Origin: an uncultured Tenacibaculum sp.
GTDB taxonomy: Bacteria > Bacteroidota > Bacteroidia > Flavobacteriales > Flavobacteriaceae
DNA length: 64,000 bases
NCBI GenBank assembly: GCA_947493285.1
Contig: CANLQH010000001.1
Location: forward strand, 124,001-188,000
Direction: 5' to 3'
The translations under genes and the position numbers were made by a program. Shown in pieces: positions 36,524 to 45,549 of the stretch; position 1 is the stretch's first letter; every line of letters begins with the position of its first letter. The notes beneath the pieces were generated by a model. The model saw nothing but the letters and a program-made list of their open reading frames with translations. It did no database searches and was not told the origin of the DNA.

Positions 36524-37105
36524 CTACAATTTTATTAATTCTTTATATAATTTATGAACAGGAAAGCCCATTACATTAAAATAACTTCCTTCAATTTTAG
36601 TAATTGCTATTTTTCCAATCCATTCTTGGATTCCATATGCACCCGCTTTATCAAAAGGTTTATAGGTGTTTATATAATAATCAATCTCATTATCGGTTAA
36701 TTCTTTAAATGTAACAATTGTAGTATCGTTAATTACTTTTTTAAATTTTTTACCAGTAATACATATTGAAGTTATAACTTTATGTGTACTCCCAGATAGC
36801 TCTTTAAGCATATTGAAGGCTTGTGTGTAATCTTTAGGTTTACCTAAAGCATTATTGTTTGCCCAAACAATAGTATCAGAAGTTATTAAAAGATCATTTT
36901 CAGATAAATCATTTATAAAAGGTTTAGATTTTAAATCTGCTAAAAAATCAGTTATCTCTGAGCCTTTAAGTTCTTTAGGATAAATTTCTTCAACCTCTTT
37001 AGTTTTAACTTTAAAAGGGATATCTAAATCTGTTAAAAGTTGTTGTCGCCTTGGAGATTTAGAAGCAAGAATTATATTATAGTTTGATAGTTTATCCGAT
37101 AACAT
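36524..37105 (-). CDS. maf: Maf family nucleotide pyrophosphatase
   Basis: A house-cleaning pyrophosphatase acting on dTTP/UTP or modified nucleotides. The motif LASKSPRRQQLL (residues 13-24) is the Maf signature (SxSPRR), and SDTIVWANNNALGKP and YGIQEWIGK also fit. The ATG at 37,105 (MLSDKLSNYNI) is preferred over a TTG upstream. It overlaps the UbiA-like gene by 14 bases. Length 193 residues. Confidence 0.92.
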   Translation of the reverse strand: MLSDKLSNYNIILASKSPRRQQLLTDLDIPFKVKTKEVEEIYPKELKGSEITDFLADLKSKPFINDLSENDLLITSDTIVWANNNALGKPKDYTQAFNMLKELSGSTHKVITSICITGKKFKKVINDTTIVTFKELTDNEIDYYINTYKPFDKAGAYGIQEWIGKIAITKIEGSYFNVMGFPVHKLYKELIKL

Positions 37106-37985
37106 ATTTAAAATAGTAAGCAATAATAGGAACACTTAATACTCCTATTAAATAAATAATGTTTGCAATTTTATATAAAGATTCATAATCTTTAGAAGAA
37201 GATGAATTTAATAAACGATATATAAGATATAGTTCAGGAACAGTTCCTAGAAAAATAATAGTATAGAAAATGTATTTATTATGACTAAAAATCAAAGCAA
37301 CAGTAAATACAATAAAACATAAAAATATTAATGATAATAGAGTTATGCTTTTAGCTCTCTTTCTTCCTAATAAAATAGGTATGGTTTCATGCTTTTTAAA
37401 ATTATCTTCATCTATATTTTTAATATCCATTAGTAAGTCTTTAGCTAGATTGCTTAAAAAAGAAATTGTAGCATATATAATTACTGTTAACTCGAGCTGA
37501 AAGAATAAATCCCATTGCGAAGAATTTAAATTTATAGGAGAGTCAAACCATAAAAGACAAATTAAAGCAAACGGAATTAAAAAAGATTTGAATAAGTTAT
37601 TGAAGAAGTTCTTTTTAAAAAAACTAAAAGAATACATGTACTCTATAAAGGCTAAAAAAACAAAAATTAAACTATAATAAGGTTTGTTGATTTTAAATGA
37701 CAATAAAATGCCAAAACATAAACCTGTTGCCATTAAAGTGTAAGCTGCAATTTTAGATTTTTTTACAGAAAACACTTTTTTAATATGTTTTCGATAGGAG
37801 TAATTGATTAAATGACCTGAAGCAAATAAAGAAGAAAAAGAAAGGGTCAAAAGACTTAAATCGAAAAAAGAAAGAGCAGTTTTAAAACCGTAGCCATGTA
37901 AAAAACAATACTTAAATAAAAATAAAACAAATGAAAAATATAAAAGTCTTTTCCATTTTATAATGTTTAAAAAAGCAGCGAACAT
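37092..37985 (-). CDS. UbiA-superfamily membrane protein with degenerate first catalytic motif
   Basis: A 297-residue protein with about eight hydrophobic helices, in the place where flavobacteria carry a UbiA-type prenyltransferase (often labelled geranylgeranylglycerol-phosphate geranylgeranyltransferase) before maf. The first Asp-rich motif expected as NDIxDxxxD reads INYSYRKHI (about residues 60-68), with all aspartates lost. The second region is kept only in part (LLMDIKNIDED, residues 184-194, then TIPILLGRKRAK). Activity is doubtful. It shares one base with smpB upstream. Confidence 0.7.
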   Translation of the reverse strand: MFAAFLNIIKWKRLLYFSFVLFLFKYCFLHGYGFKTALSFFDLSLLTLSFSSLFASGHLINYSYRKHIKKVFSVKKSKIAAYTLMATGLCFGILLSFKINKPYYSLIFVFLAFIEYMYSFSFFKKNFFNNLFKSFLIPFALICLLWFDSPINLNSSQWDLFFQLELTVIIYATISFLSNLAKDLLMDIKNIDEDNFKKHETIPILLGRKRAKSITLLSLIFLCFIVFTVALIFSHNKYIFYTIIFLGTVPELYLIYRLLNSSSSKDYESLYKIANIIYLIGVLSVPIIAYYFKYVIG

Positions 37986-38443
37986 TAATTGAAAGATTTT
38001 TTAATTCGTGCTAAATCTTTTTTATTGTCTCTATCTTTCATTGTTTGACGCTTGTCATGTGTCTTTTTTCCTCTTGCTAAAGCGATATCTAATTTAGCCC
38101 ATCCATTTTCGTTAAGAAATAAACGTAAAGGAACTATAGTATTTCCTTTGGCTTCAACTTCTCTATGCAATTTTTTTAATTCGCGCTTATTTAATAGTAA
38201 ACGTCGCTCACTTTTTGGCTTATGATTGTAGTGATTTCCAAAAGCATATTCCTCAATATACATATTAACAACAAAAAGCTCTCCGCGATTGTTAAACTCA
38301 CAAAAGCTCTCTGTAATTCTAGCTTTACTTTGACGAATAGATTTTATTTCTGTCCCAGTTAATTGAATTCCAGCCGTGTATTTGTCGAGTATTTCAAACT
38401 CGAAACGAGCTTTTTTATTTTGGATGTTAATGTTTTTCTGCAT
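37985..38443 (-). CDS. smpB: SsrA-binding protein SmpB
   Basis: Delivers tmRNA to stalled ribosomes for trans-translation. The OB-fold core shows IQLTGTEIKSIRQSKARI and VVNMYIEEYAFGNHYNHKPK. The basic C-terminal tail (RGKKTHDKRQTMKDRDNKK) reaches into the mRNA channel. The ATG at 38,443 (MQKNINIQNKKA) is chosen over a GTG 15 bases upstream, since the family usually begins near here. Length 152 residues. Confidence 0.94.
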   Translation of the reverse strand: MQKNINIQNKKARFEFEILDKYTAGIQLTGTEIKSIRQSKARITESFCEFNNRGELFVVNMYIEEYAFGNHYNHKPKSERRLLLNKRELKKLHREVEAKGNTIVPLRLFLNENGWAKLDIALARGKKTHDKRQTMKDRDNKKDLARIKKSFN

Positions 38444-38542
38444 CTTCTGGGGGTTCACATAATATTAACAAATATAAAGCTTTAGTTTGTGTTGTGAAAT
38501 GTAAATTTGAGAAATATTAAACGACTAAAACAAACAAATTTT

Positions 38543-39265
38543 ATGCGATATTTTTCTCTACTAATAATAGTATTATTTATGGCTTGCAAGTCAGAATATA
38601 CAGCTCAGCAAATCGTTGACAATTCAATAAATCATTCGAAATTAAATAAAGTCCTAAACTCAAAGATGTCTTTTGATTTTAGAAAAAATCATTATGAAGC
38701 TGAAAGGAGTCAAGGAAATTATGAGTTTACAAGATTTATTGATAGAGATTCAATAAAAATAAAAGATATTCTATCAAATAACGGATTTCAACGATTTATA
38801 AATGATAGTTTAGTAGAATTGTCTGAGAAAGACCAAAATAGGTATGGAAACTCAGTTAATTCGGTACATTATTTTTCTATTCTTCCTGTTGGGTTAAACG
38901 ATAATGCAGTTTATAAAAAATTACTTGGAGAAGTAGAAATAAAAGGAAAAGAATATTTTAAAATTCAAATAACTTTTGCAGAAGAGGATGGAGGAGATGA
39001 TTTTGACGACGTGTTTATTTATTGGTTTGCTAAAGATAATTTTCAACTAGATTATTTAGCCTATAAATATCATACAAACGGAGGAGGAATTCGTTTTAGA
39101 GATGTTAAAAAGGAGAATTTTATTGATGGAATTCGATTTGTTGATTACAATAACTACAAGCCTTTAAACAAAGAGATAGATTTTTATACTATTGATAAGT
39201 TATACGAAGAAGGAAAGTTTAAAAAAGTTTCAGAAATTGTTATAGAAAATATTAAGCTAGAGTAA
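38543..39265 (+). CDS. DUF6503-like lipoprotein
   Basis: A 240-residue lipoprotein (MRYFSLLIIVLFMACKS, lipobox FMAC). The mature part begins YTAQQIVDNSINHS, the typical opening of a flavobacterial family annotated as DUF6503. The family probably has a LolA-like or YdjL-like beta-sheet fold. The ATG at 38,543 is preferred over an upstream TTG because it gives a proper signal peptide. No function is known. It is convergent with the phosphatase-like gene next door. Confidence 0.75.
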   Translation: MRYFSLLIIVLFMACKSEYTAQQIVDNSINHSKLNKVLNSKMSFDFRKNHYEAERSQGNYEFTRFIDRDSIKIKDILSNNGFQRFINDSLVELSEKDQNRYGNSVNSVHYFSILPVGLNDNAVYKKLLGEVEIKGKEYFKIQITFAEEDGGDDFDDVFIYWFAKDNFQLDYLAYKYHTNGGGIRFRDVKKENFIDGIRFVDYNNYKPLNKEIDFYTIDKLYEEGKFKKVSEIVIENIKLE

Positions 39266-39268
39266 ATA

Positions 39269-39766
39269 TTACTCTATTTTTAATAGAATATCGGTTTTTA
39301 TACCATTTTGAACATTAACAATATATAAGTTAGCATTATTGCGATCATCTATTTGTTGATGTTTTTCTTTTTCTAAAATTTTATTGACAAAAAATGGAGT
39401 AGTGTTACTATGCCCAACTATTAAAACTGTTTTTCCTATAGTTTCTTTTTGAAACTTAAGATTATACATATCATTTGGATTATATGATAAAACTTCTAGG
39501 TTATTACTATCTGCAGTTGGTTTAGCCGTTTGTTGGGTTCTATTATAGTTAGTGGAATAAATCATATCAAATTCTACATTTTTTAATATTTCCGACCACT
39601 TTTTAGCTCTTTCTAATCCTTTATTATTTAAATCTGGATTTTTATTCGTTTTATCAGTCCTATCTTTTTCTGCATGACGAATTAAATAGTAAGTAGTTGT
39701 TTCAGTCTCTTTTTGAGTACATGAACTTACTAAGAATAATAGTATAAAAAGTTTAAAATATTTCAT
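39269..39766 (-). CDS. histidine phosphatase family lipoprotein
   Basis: A 165-residue lipoprotein (lipobox VSSC, Cys16). It has the phosphohistidine-phosphatase RHG-type motif LIRHAEK (Arg30, His31), plus IYSTNYNRTQQTA and VGHSNTTPFF with the second catalytic histidine. Short forms of this branch (SixA/phosphoglycerate-mutase superfamily) remove phosphate from phosphohistidine, small molecules or sugars. It is the last gene of a tight operon, three bases after the ATP-grasp/swivel gene, so it may act on a product of that protein. Confidence 0.83.
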   Translation of the reverse strand: MKYFKLFILLFLVSSCTQKETETTTYYLIRHAEKDRTDKTNKNPDLNNKGLERAKKWSEILKNVEFDMIYSTNYNRTQQTAKPTADSNNLEVLSYNPNDMYNLKFQKETIGKTVLIVGHSNTTPFFVNKILEKEKHQQIDDRNNANLYIVNVQNGIKTDILLKIE

Positions 39767-39769
39767 TTT

Positions 39770-41671
39770 CTAATCGTTAAAGTATCTGGTTTGTTTGATA
39801 TATAAATCTCTATTGTCTCCATCAATTTTAAATTCTATATCTAAACCAAAATTAAGAAAGGATTTTCGTCTTTTGTATACTTTTTTATAAAAGTGCTTTT
39901 TTATAACATTCAATTGTTTTGCTAAACTTAAAATCTCTTTATCATAAAGAATTAATTTATTCTTACTTAAGCTCGAATAAGTTATAATTTCTATGGCTTT
40001 CTTTTTATTATAAAGCTCAACATCAGAGCCTTCATAACTCAGAATTTGTTCACTCGTAATATCTTTATTAGGATTCACAACAGGTTCTTCTCCTAGTTGC
40101 ATATTAATTACATTTCCATAAAAATCTTTTCGATATAAATTTTTGGTTATAGCTACTCCGTTAGCAATTTCATTAGGAAAAGATCGATGTGTTAAAATTC
40201 CCATTACCACAGTTTTTTGATTTATATTAAATAGCTCCCTTTCTAAAAAAGCTTCTTTGTTCCATAAACTAGCCCATACTTTTTTAATAGCTTTTTCAAA
40301 TGTTTTTTTAGTGTCGTTTAAAATACCGGTTTTCGAGGTGTATAAGCCAGCTCCGCTAAAACCAATAATATCTTCCGCATTAGTAGAACTTCTAAATCGT
40401 ATTCTTTTATATGTACAATTATTATTAATTCTATTGTTTATGTTAGTAATTAAAGAAGTATTTATGGGAGCTTTTTTAATTTTCTTTTTGATGTTTTTTA
40501 AATTGATAAAAAGAAGACTATCGTTTTTATCGATATTATAATCGTTGATTGTTTTATCGATTAATTCGTAAATGTTATGATTTTTAACGTGCTGTAAATA
40601 AAAATGAAAAGGAATTGCAAATGAACATTCAGGAACTTTAAAGTTATTTGTTTGAGCAAGTTTATATAATTCTCCAAAATTGGCTGCTTTACCACCAACG
40701 ATATCAATCATTTTATAATTTAGGTATTTGCCTGAAATTAAAGAATCAATATCTTCTCTTATTTTAAGGCTTTTCAACCTTTTCTTTTTGAGTTTAGTCT
40801 TTCTTTCAAATTTCTTTTCTGAAATAGGTTTAACGTAAAAAGTATCTAGTTTTACCTCAAATGAAACATATTGGTTTTTTAAATTTTTAAGATGATTATT
40901 TGTGTAGGCTTTTTTATAAGTTGCTACAGGAATTTTTCTGTTAATCCCTAAAACAGAAATATGGCTCAATGGAGTTTGCATTCTAGTTGTTATCACCCCA
41001 TTTACAATAGGTAAGCTTAACACTGGTTTATTTACAACAACAATATCAGTTTTAATTATTTTTTCATTTTTTAGATTATCAATATCGATAAATCGTAATT
41101 TTCCGTAAGATTTATTTAATGAAATTGGTTGATATATCTGATTTCCATAGATTTTATCTGCAGTTATAAATGGTATAGTTAAATTTTGTTTTTCTACGAC
41201 TAATCTTGAGGTGTTTAAAAAAAACTTAAACTTTTTAAAATAAGAAGTGCTTTTAACTTTTTTATATAAAAATGAAATGTCTTTTATATTCATTTCATCA
41301 GCAGGAGAAAGTTCTAGAGTGTAAGTATTTAGGTTATTGTAGTAATTTATGTTAGCTAATAAAAAACGTTTGTTTTTATGCGACTCTTTATAGTTATAGT
41401 TGTTGAAATTTTGAAGCTCTTGAGTTATTCCTAAATAATTTATAACAAATTCATAATGATATTTATACTGTTCACTATTAGTATAATAAAGCTTTTTGTT
41501 TTTTAAATCATAAACAACTTTTAAAGACTTAACAATACCGTATTTGTTAGATAAAGGTTTATATGATAGTTTGTCAAAATCAACTTTAGATATCAGACTG
41601 CTTTTATAGCTCTGTGAATTTACACCAAGCGAGCATAATAAAAAAGCTAATATTACAAGTTTATAGTTCAT
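39770..41671 (-). CDS. secreted swivel plus PEP/pyruvate-type ATP-grasp (dikinase-like) protein
   Basis: A 633-residue protein with a signal peptide (LVILAFLLCSLGVNS). Residues 21-200 are an N-terminal domain of unknown type. Residues 205-280 form a PEP-utiliser swivel domain with the phospho-acceptor His237 in TPLSHISV. Residues about 320-630 are a PPDK_N ATP-grasp: GGKAANFGEL (326-335), RFRSSTNAED (425-434), DIEF (611-614) and Gln627/Arg629. The swivel-then-ATP-grasp order and the LSHISV block recall plant glucan water dikinase. The PEP/pyruvate TIM barrel is absent. It shares one base with the DUF4956 gene. Why an ATP-using enzyme would be exported is unclear. Confidence 0.78.
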   Translation of the reverse strand: MNYKLVILAFLLCSLGVNSQSYKSSLISKVDFDKLSYKPLSNKYGIVKSLKVVYDLKNKKLYYTNSEQYKYHYEFVINYLGITQELQNFNNYNYKESHKNKRFLLANINYYNNLNTYTLELSPADEMNIKDISFLYKKVKSTSYFKKFKFFLNTSRLVVEKQNLTIPFITADKIYGNQIYQPISLNKSYGKLRFIDIDNLKNEKIIKTDIVVVNKPVLSLPIVNGVITTRMQTPLSHISVLGINRKIPVATYKKAYTNNHLKNLKNQYVSFEVKLDTFYVKPISEKKFERKTKLKKKRLKSLKIREDIDSLISGKYLNYKMIDIVGGKAANFGELYKLAQTNNFKVPECSFAIPFHFYLQHVKNHNIYELIDKTINDYNIDKNDSLLFINLKNIKKKIKKAPINTSLITNINNRINNNCTYKRIRFRSSTNAEDIIGFSGAGLYTSKTGILNDTKKTFEKAIKKVWASLWNKEAFLERELFNINQKTVVMGILTHRSFPNEIANGVAITKNLYRKDFYGNVINMQLGEEPVVNPNKDITSEQILSYEGSDVELYNKKKAIEIITYSSLSKNKLILYDKEILSLAKQLNVIKKHFYKKVYKRRKSFLNFGLDIEFKIDGDNRDLYIKQTRYFND

Positions 41672-42231
41672 TAAGCTGTGGAATAATGTATCGTTATATC
41701 GGTAGTGTTATTAAGGTAATCTATCTTTTTCACGTCAATTTTTTGAATAGTAACATTTAAATCATTCTCAATAGATTTTATTAATTCTCTTTGATTTTTT
41801 AAATTAAGTTGATTTGAATTAGGATATGTGATTGTAGTAGATTTTAGTTTTTTATGGGTGAAAATATTTTCTAAAACTCCAATAAAAACAATCACTATAA
41901 TATTAGAAACTAAAAGTTCTTTATAATAAGACCATTCTGTTAATGAATTGATTATTGATAAGCCTATTATCGAAAAAAGATAAGTCATCTCTTTAATGCT
42001 AATAGCAGAAGTACGATAACGAAGAATTCCAAAAATAGCAAATAACCCTAACGCAAAACCTAATTGAAGCTCAATACTTTTAAGTAAATAACACAGTAAA
42101 AAAACAATTAAACCAATAACAAAATACGTAAAAACATAATCACTGTTTTTTGTTGATTTGTAGTAGATAAAACGAATTATTATAACAGATATAATAATGT
42201 TAATAACCAATTTAAGTAAAAATTCGTTCAT
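41671..42231 (-). CDS. DUF4956 membrane protein
   Basis: A 186-residue inner-membrane protein with four or five helices in residues 5-130. GFALGLFAIFGILRYRTSAI is the DUF4956 signature loop. A soluble C-terminal tail of about 55 residues follows. The family is often encoded beside VTC-type polyphosphate polymerases and CotH kinases, and its role is not known. It is the first gene of the operon with the secreted dikinase-like protein, coupled by a one-base overlap of stop and start. Confidence 0.8.
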   Translation of the reverse strand: MNEFLLKLVINIIISVIIIRFIYYKSTKNSDYVFTYFVIGLIVFLLCYLLKSIELQLGFALGLFAIFGILRYRTSAISIKEMTYLFSIIGLSIINSLTEWSYYKELLVSNIIVIVFIGVLENIFTHKKLKSTTITYPNSNQLNLKNQRELIKSIENDLNVTIQKIDVKKIDYLNNTTDITIHYSTA

Positions 42232-42288
42232 AGTTTGGTTGTGTTATTTCTACTAAAATAAGAAATATTTAGCATTTCTTTTAATGAT

Positions 42289-42318
42289 AAAAGCCAAAAC
42301 ACTAAGGTTTTGGCTTTT
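42289..42318 (-). terminator. rho-independent terminator after clpB
   Basis: AAAAGCCAAAAC and GTTTTGGCTTTT form a perfect 12-bp stem with a 6-base loop. The T-tail in the minus direction is short (TTTT). It lies just past the clpB stop. Confidence 0.72.
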
Positions 42319-42340
42319 GTTTAACTATAAAAACTAACTA

Positions 42341-44944
42341 TTAATTTTCCACTAAATCCGATTGATTTCTAAACACAAGTTTATCATCAAAAGAATCGAG
42401 AAGAATAATACTATCGGTAGTTATTTTACCTAATAATATTTCCTTAGATAACTGATTCAATACTTCTTTTTGAATAACACGTTTTACAGGTCTTGCTCCA
42501 AACTCTGGTTGATATCCTTTTTTTGCTAAATAATCAACAGCTTCATCAGTTGCATCTAATGTAATGTTTTGCTCAGCTATCATTTTCTTAACACTATTCA
42601 ATTGTAATTTTACAATTTGCTTAATATTATCTTGAGATAATGGAGCGAACAAAGTAATGTCATCAATTCTATTAATAAATTCAGGACGAACTGTTTGCTT
42701 TAATAAACCAAGGACTTCTGTTTTGGCTAAATCCATTGTTGTATAGATATCGCCTTTCATATTTTCAAACTTTTCCTGAATTATATGACTTCCCATATTT
42801 GAAGTCATGATGATTATAGTGTTTTTAAAATCTGCAACACGCCCTTTATTATCTGTTAATCTACCTTCATCTAATACTTGTAATAAAATATTAAAAGTAT
42901 TTGGATGCGCTTTTTCAATTTCATCTAACAATACTACTGAATATGGTTTTCTACGAACTGCTTCTGTTAATTGTCCACCTTCATCATAACCTACATATCC
43001 TGGAGGTGCTCCTACCAAACGGCTTACTGAATGACGCTCTTGATATTCGCTCATATCAATACGAGTCATCGCGTTTTCATCATCGAATAAATAATCGGCC
43101 AAAGCTTTAGCTAATTCAGTTTTACCGACACCAGTTGTTCCTAAGAATAAGAATGAACCAATTGGTTTATTCGGATTTTGCAATCCAGCTCTTGATCTAC
43201 GAACTGCATCAGACACCGCTTCAATAGCTTCTTCTTGCCCAACCACACGCTTGTGTAATTCATCTTCTAAACGTAATAATTTTTCACGTTCAGATTGTAA
43301 CATTTTAGTTACAGGTACTCCTGTCCATTTAGCAACAACTTCTGCAATATCATCATAAGTTACTTCTTCTTTTATTAAAGCATTTTCACTTTGATTGGCT
43401 AATACCTCTTGTTGCTTTTCAAGCGCTTCTTGCGCTTCTTTTATTTTACCATAGCGTAACTCGGCTACTTTTCCGTAATCTCCTTGACGCTCTGCCTTAT
43501 CAGCTTCTAACTTGTAGTTTTCAATATCAGTTTTTAATTTCTGAACAGTATCAACTACAGCTTTTTCTGATTGCCATTTTGCATTAATCTCATTACGCTC
43601 TTCTTTTAAATTGGCTAAATCAGCATTTAAAGACTTTAATTTAGCTTCATCATTTTCACGCTTAATTGCTTCAATCTCAATTTCTAACTGCATAATTTTA
43701 CGGTCTAAAACGTCTAATTCCTCAGGTTTAGAATTGATTTCCATTCGTAATTTCGAAGCCGCTTCATCCATTAAATCAATAGCTTTATCTGGTAGAAATC
43801 TGTTGGTAATATAACGCTGACTTAATTCAACTGCACCAATAATTGCTTCGTCTTTAATACGAACTTTATGATGGGTTTCATACTTATCTTTAATTCCACG
43901 AAGAATAGAAATAGCACTTTCTGTATCTGGTTCGTCAACGATTACTTTTTGAAAACGACGCTCTAATGCTTTATCCTTTTCAAAGTATTTTTGATATTCA
44001 TCTAAAGTAGTGGCACCAATTGCGCGTAATTCTCCACGAGCCAAAGCTGGTTTTAAAATATTAGCAGCATCCATAGCTCCTTGACCGCCACCAGCACCAA
44101 CTAAAGTGTGAATTTCATCGATAAATAATACGATGTCTCCATCAGATGTAGTTACTTCTTTAATTACTGCTTTAAGACGCTCTTCAAATTCTCCTTTAAA
44201 TTTAGCTCCGGCAATTAAAGCTCCCATATCTAATGAGAAAATTACTTTATCTTTTAGATTTTCAGGAACATCACCACGAATAATTCTATGTGCTAAACCT
44301 TCAGCGATAGCGGTTTTACCTGTTCCAGGTTCACCAACTAAAATTGGATTATTCTTAGTTCTACGAGATAAGATTTGTAGTAACCTACGTATTTCTTCAT
44401 CACGACCAATAACTGGATCTAACTTTCCGTCTTGTGCTAATTGGTTTAAATTATTAGCATATTTATTTAAAGAATTATAGATTCCTTCTGCACTTTTCGA
44501 AGTAACTCTTTCTCCTTTGCGTAATTCTTCTATTGCTGCTTTTAAGTTTTTTTCCGTAACCCCTTGATCTTTTAAAACTTGAGCAATATTACTTTTTGAT
44601 TTAAAAATTGCTAAAATTAAATGTTCGATAGAAACATATTCATCGTTCATTTTTTTAGCTATTATAGACGCTTCATTAAGCGTTTTACTTGCTTCACGAG
44701 AAAGCATTAATTCTCCACCAGAAACTTTAGAAAAACTTTCTAATTGTTTATCTAAAATTTGTTGAACAACATCAATATTAATGTTGAGTTTCTTTAATAT
44801 AAATGGCAACACATTTTCATCAACTGTAAATAAAGCTTTAAAAATGTGCTCATTTTCTATTTGCTGATTACCATTTGCTTGCGCTAATTGTTGCGCTTGC
44901 TGTATGGTTTCTTGTGATTTTATTGTATAATTGTTAAAATTCAT
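42341..44944 (-). CDS. clpB: ATP-dependent disaggregase ClpB
   Basis: A hexameric AAA+ chaperone that rescues aggregated proteins with DnaK. It has an N-terminal Clp repeat domain (1-145), AAA1 with GEPGTGKT (204-211), a coiled-coil middle domain (about 400-530, which distinguishes ClpB from ClpA/C), and AAA2 with LGTTGVGKTE near residue 605. It is 867 residues long. It is a single gene, so a stress promoter is expected. A -7-like element lies 30 bases upstream. Confidence 0.96.
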   Translation of the reverse strand: MNFNNYTIKSQETIQQAQQLAQANGNQQIENEHIFKALFTVDENVLPFILKKLNINIDVVQQILDKQLESFSKVSGGELMLSREASKTLNEASIIAKKMNDEYVSIEHLILAIFKSKSNIAQVLKDQGVTEKNLKAAIEELRKGERVTSKSAEGIYNSLNKYANNLNQLAQDGKLDPVIGRDEEIRRLLQILSRRTKNNPILVGEPGTGKTAIAEGLAHRIIRGDVPENLKDKVIFSLDMGALIAGAKFKGEFEERLKAVIKEVTTSDGDIVLFIDEIHTLVGAGGGQGAMDAANILKPALARGELRAIGATTLDEYQKYFEKDKALERRFQKVIVDEPDTESAISILRGIKDKYETHHKVRIKDEAIIGAVELSQRYITNRFLPDKAIDLMDEAASKLRMEINSKPEELDVLDRKIMQLEIEIEAIKRENDEAKLKSLNADLANLKEERNEINAKWQSEKAVVDTVQKLKTDIENYKLEADKAERQGDYGKVAELRYGKIKEAQEALEKQQEVLANQSENALIKEEVTYDDIAEVVAKWTGVPVTKMLQSEREKLLRLEDELHKRVVGQEEAIEAVSDAVRRSRAGLQNPNKPIGSFLFLGTTGVGKTELAKALADYLFDDENAMTRIDMSEYQERHSVSRLVGAPPGYVGYDEGGQLTEAVRRKPYSVVLLDEIEKAHPNTFNILLQVLDEGRLTDNKGRVADFKNTIIIMTSNMGSHIIQEKFENMKGDIYTTMDLAKTEVLGLLKQTVRPEFINRIDDITLFAPLSQDNIKQIVKLQLNSVKKMIAEQNITLDATDEAVDYLAKKGYQPEFGARPVKRVIQKEVLNQLSKEILLGKITTDSIILLDSFDDKLVFRNQSDLVEN

Positions 44945-44973
44945 ACTTGCCTAGAGTCAAAATTAATACCAAT

Positions 44974-44981
44974 CAAAGTTA
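44974..44981 (-). promoter_or_regulatory. candidate -7 element of clpB
   Basis: Minus-strand TAACTTTG fits TAnnTTTG and lies about 30 bases before the clpB ATG. A TTTG lies 15 bases upstream of it, a little closer than the usual 17-23. Confidence 0.4.
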
Positions 44982-45085
44982 AAGAATAAAAACAGTCAAA
45001 ATGTCATTAAAAGTATTGTAATTACTGACTTTTTGACTTATTGAAAGGTTTTGAATAATAAATCGACAAAGTAAAAAAACATTAA

Positions 45086-45478
45086 ATGGGATTATTAAAT
45101 TCAATATTTGGAAGTAAAACTGAGAAAAAAGAAGAACAAGAATCATTTATTAAATGGATTCCATTAACTTCTTTAGAGCAAATAAAACTGATTATAGAGC
45201 AATCTAAAAAAGAACCTATAGCTATTTTTAAACATTCCACCAGATGTGGGATTAGCAGTATGGTAATTAAGCGCTTTGTAAGTAGTTTTGATGAAGAACT
45301 AAAAGATTTTAAAGTATATTATTTAGACTTATTGAGCTATAGAGAGATTTCTAATGAAATAGGGTATGAGTTTCAAGTTTTACACCAATCTCCTCAGTTA
45401 TTGGTGATTAAAAACGGAGAGGCTATTACACATGCATCACATTATGATATTGCACAAATTGATTTGAGAAAATTCTAA
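45086..45478 (+). CDS. ytxJ: bacillithiol-system redox protein YtxJ
   Basis: A 130-residue thioredoxin-fold protein of the YtxJ family. The single active cysteine is Cys54 in FKHSTRCGISSMV, followed by a cis-Pro region SPQLLVIKNGEA. In Firmicutes it is linked to bacillithiol, and several Bacteroidota also make this thiol. The partner genes bshA/B/C are not in the window. It is divergent from clpB. Confidence 0.87.
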   Translation: MGLLNSIFGSKTEKKEEQESFIKWIPLTSLEQIKLIIEQSKKEPIAIFKHSTRCGISSMVIKRFVSSFDEELKDFKVYYLDLLSYREISNEIGYEFQVLHQSPQLLVIKNGEAITHASHYDIAQIDLRKF

Positions 45479-45549
45479 AAAAGATGCTGTTTTCACTGGT
45501 TTTTCTAGAAATAGCTCGTATTTTTGCGTATTCCAAAATTTATAAGTAA

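Noticed and set aside
43611..44480. Plus-strand open frames opposite clpB
   Set aside because: They mirror the clpB codons; long antisense frames are expected opposite a conserved coding gene and none has a plausible start region.
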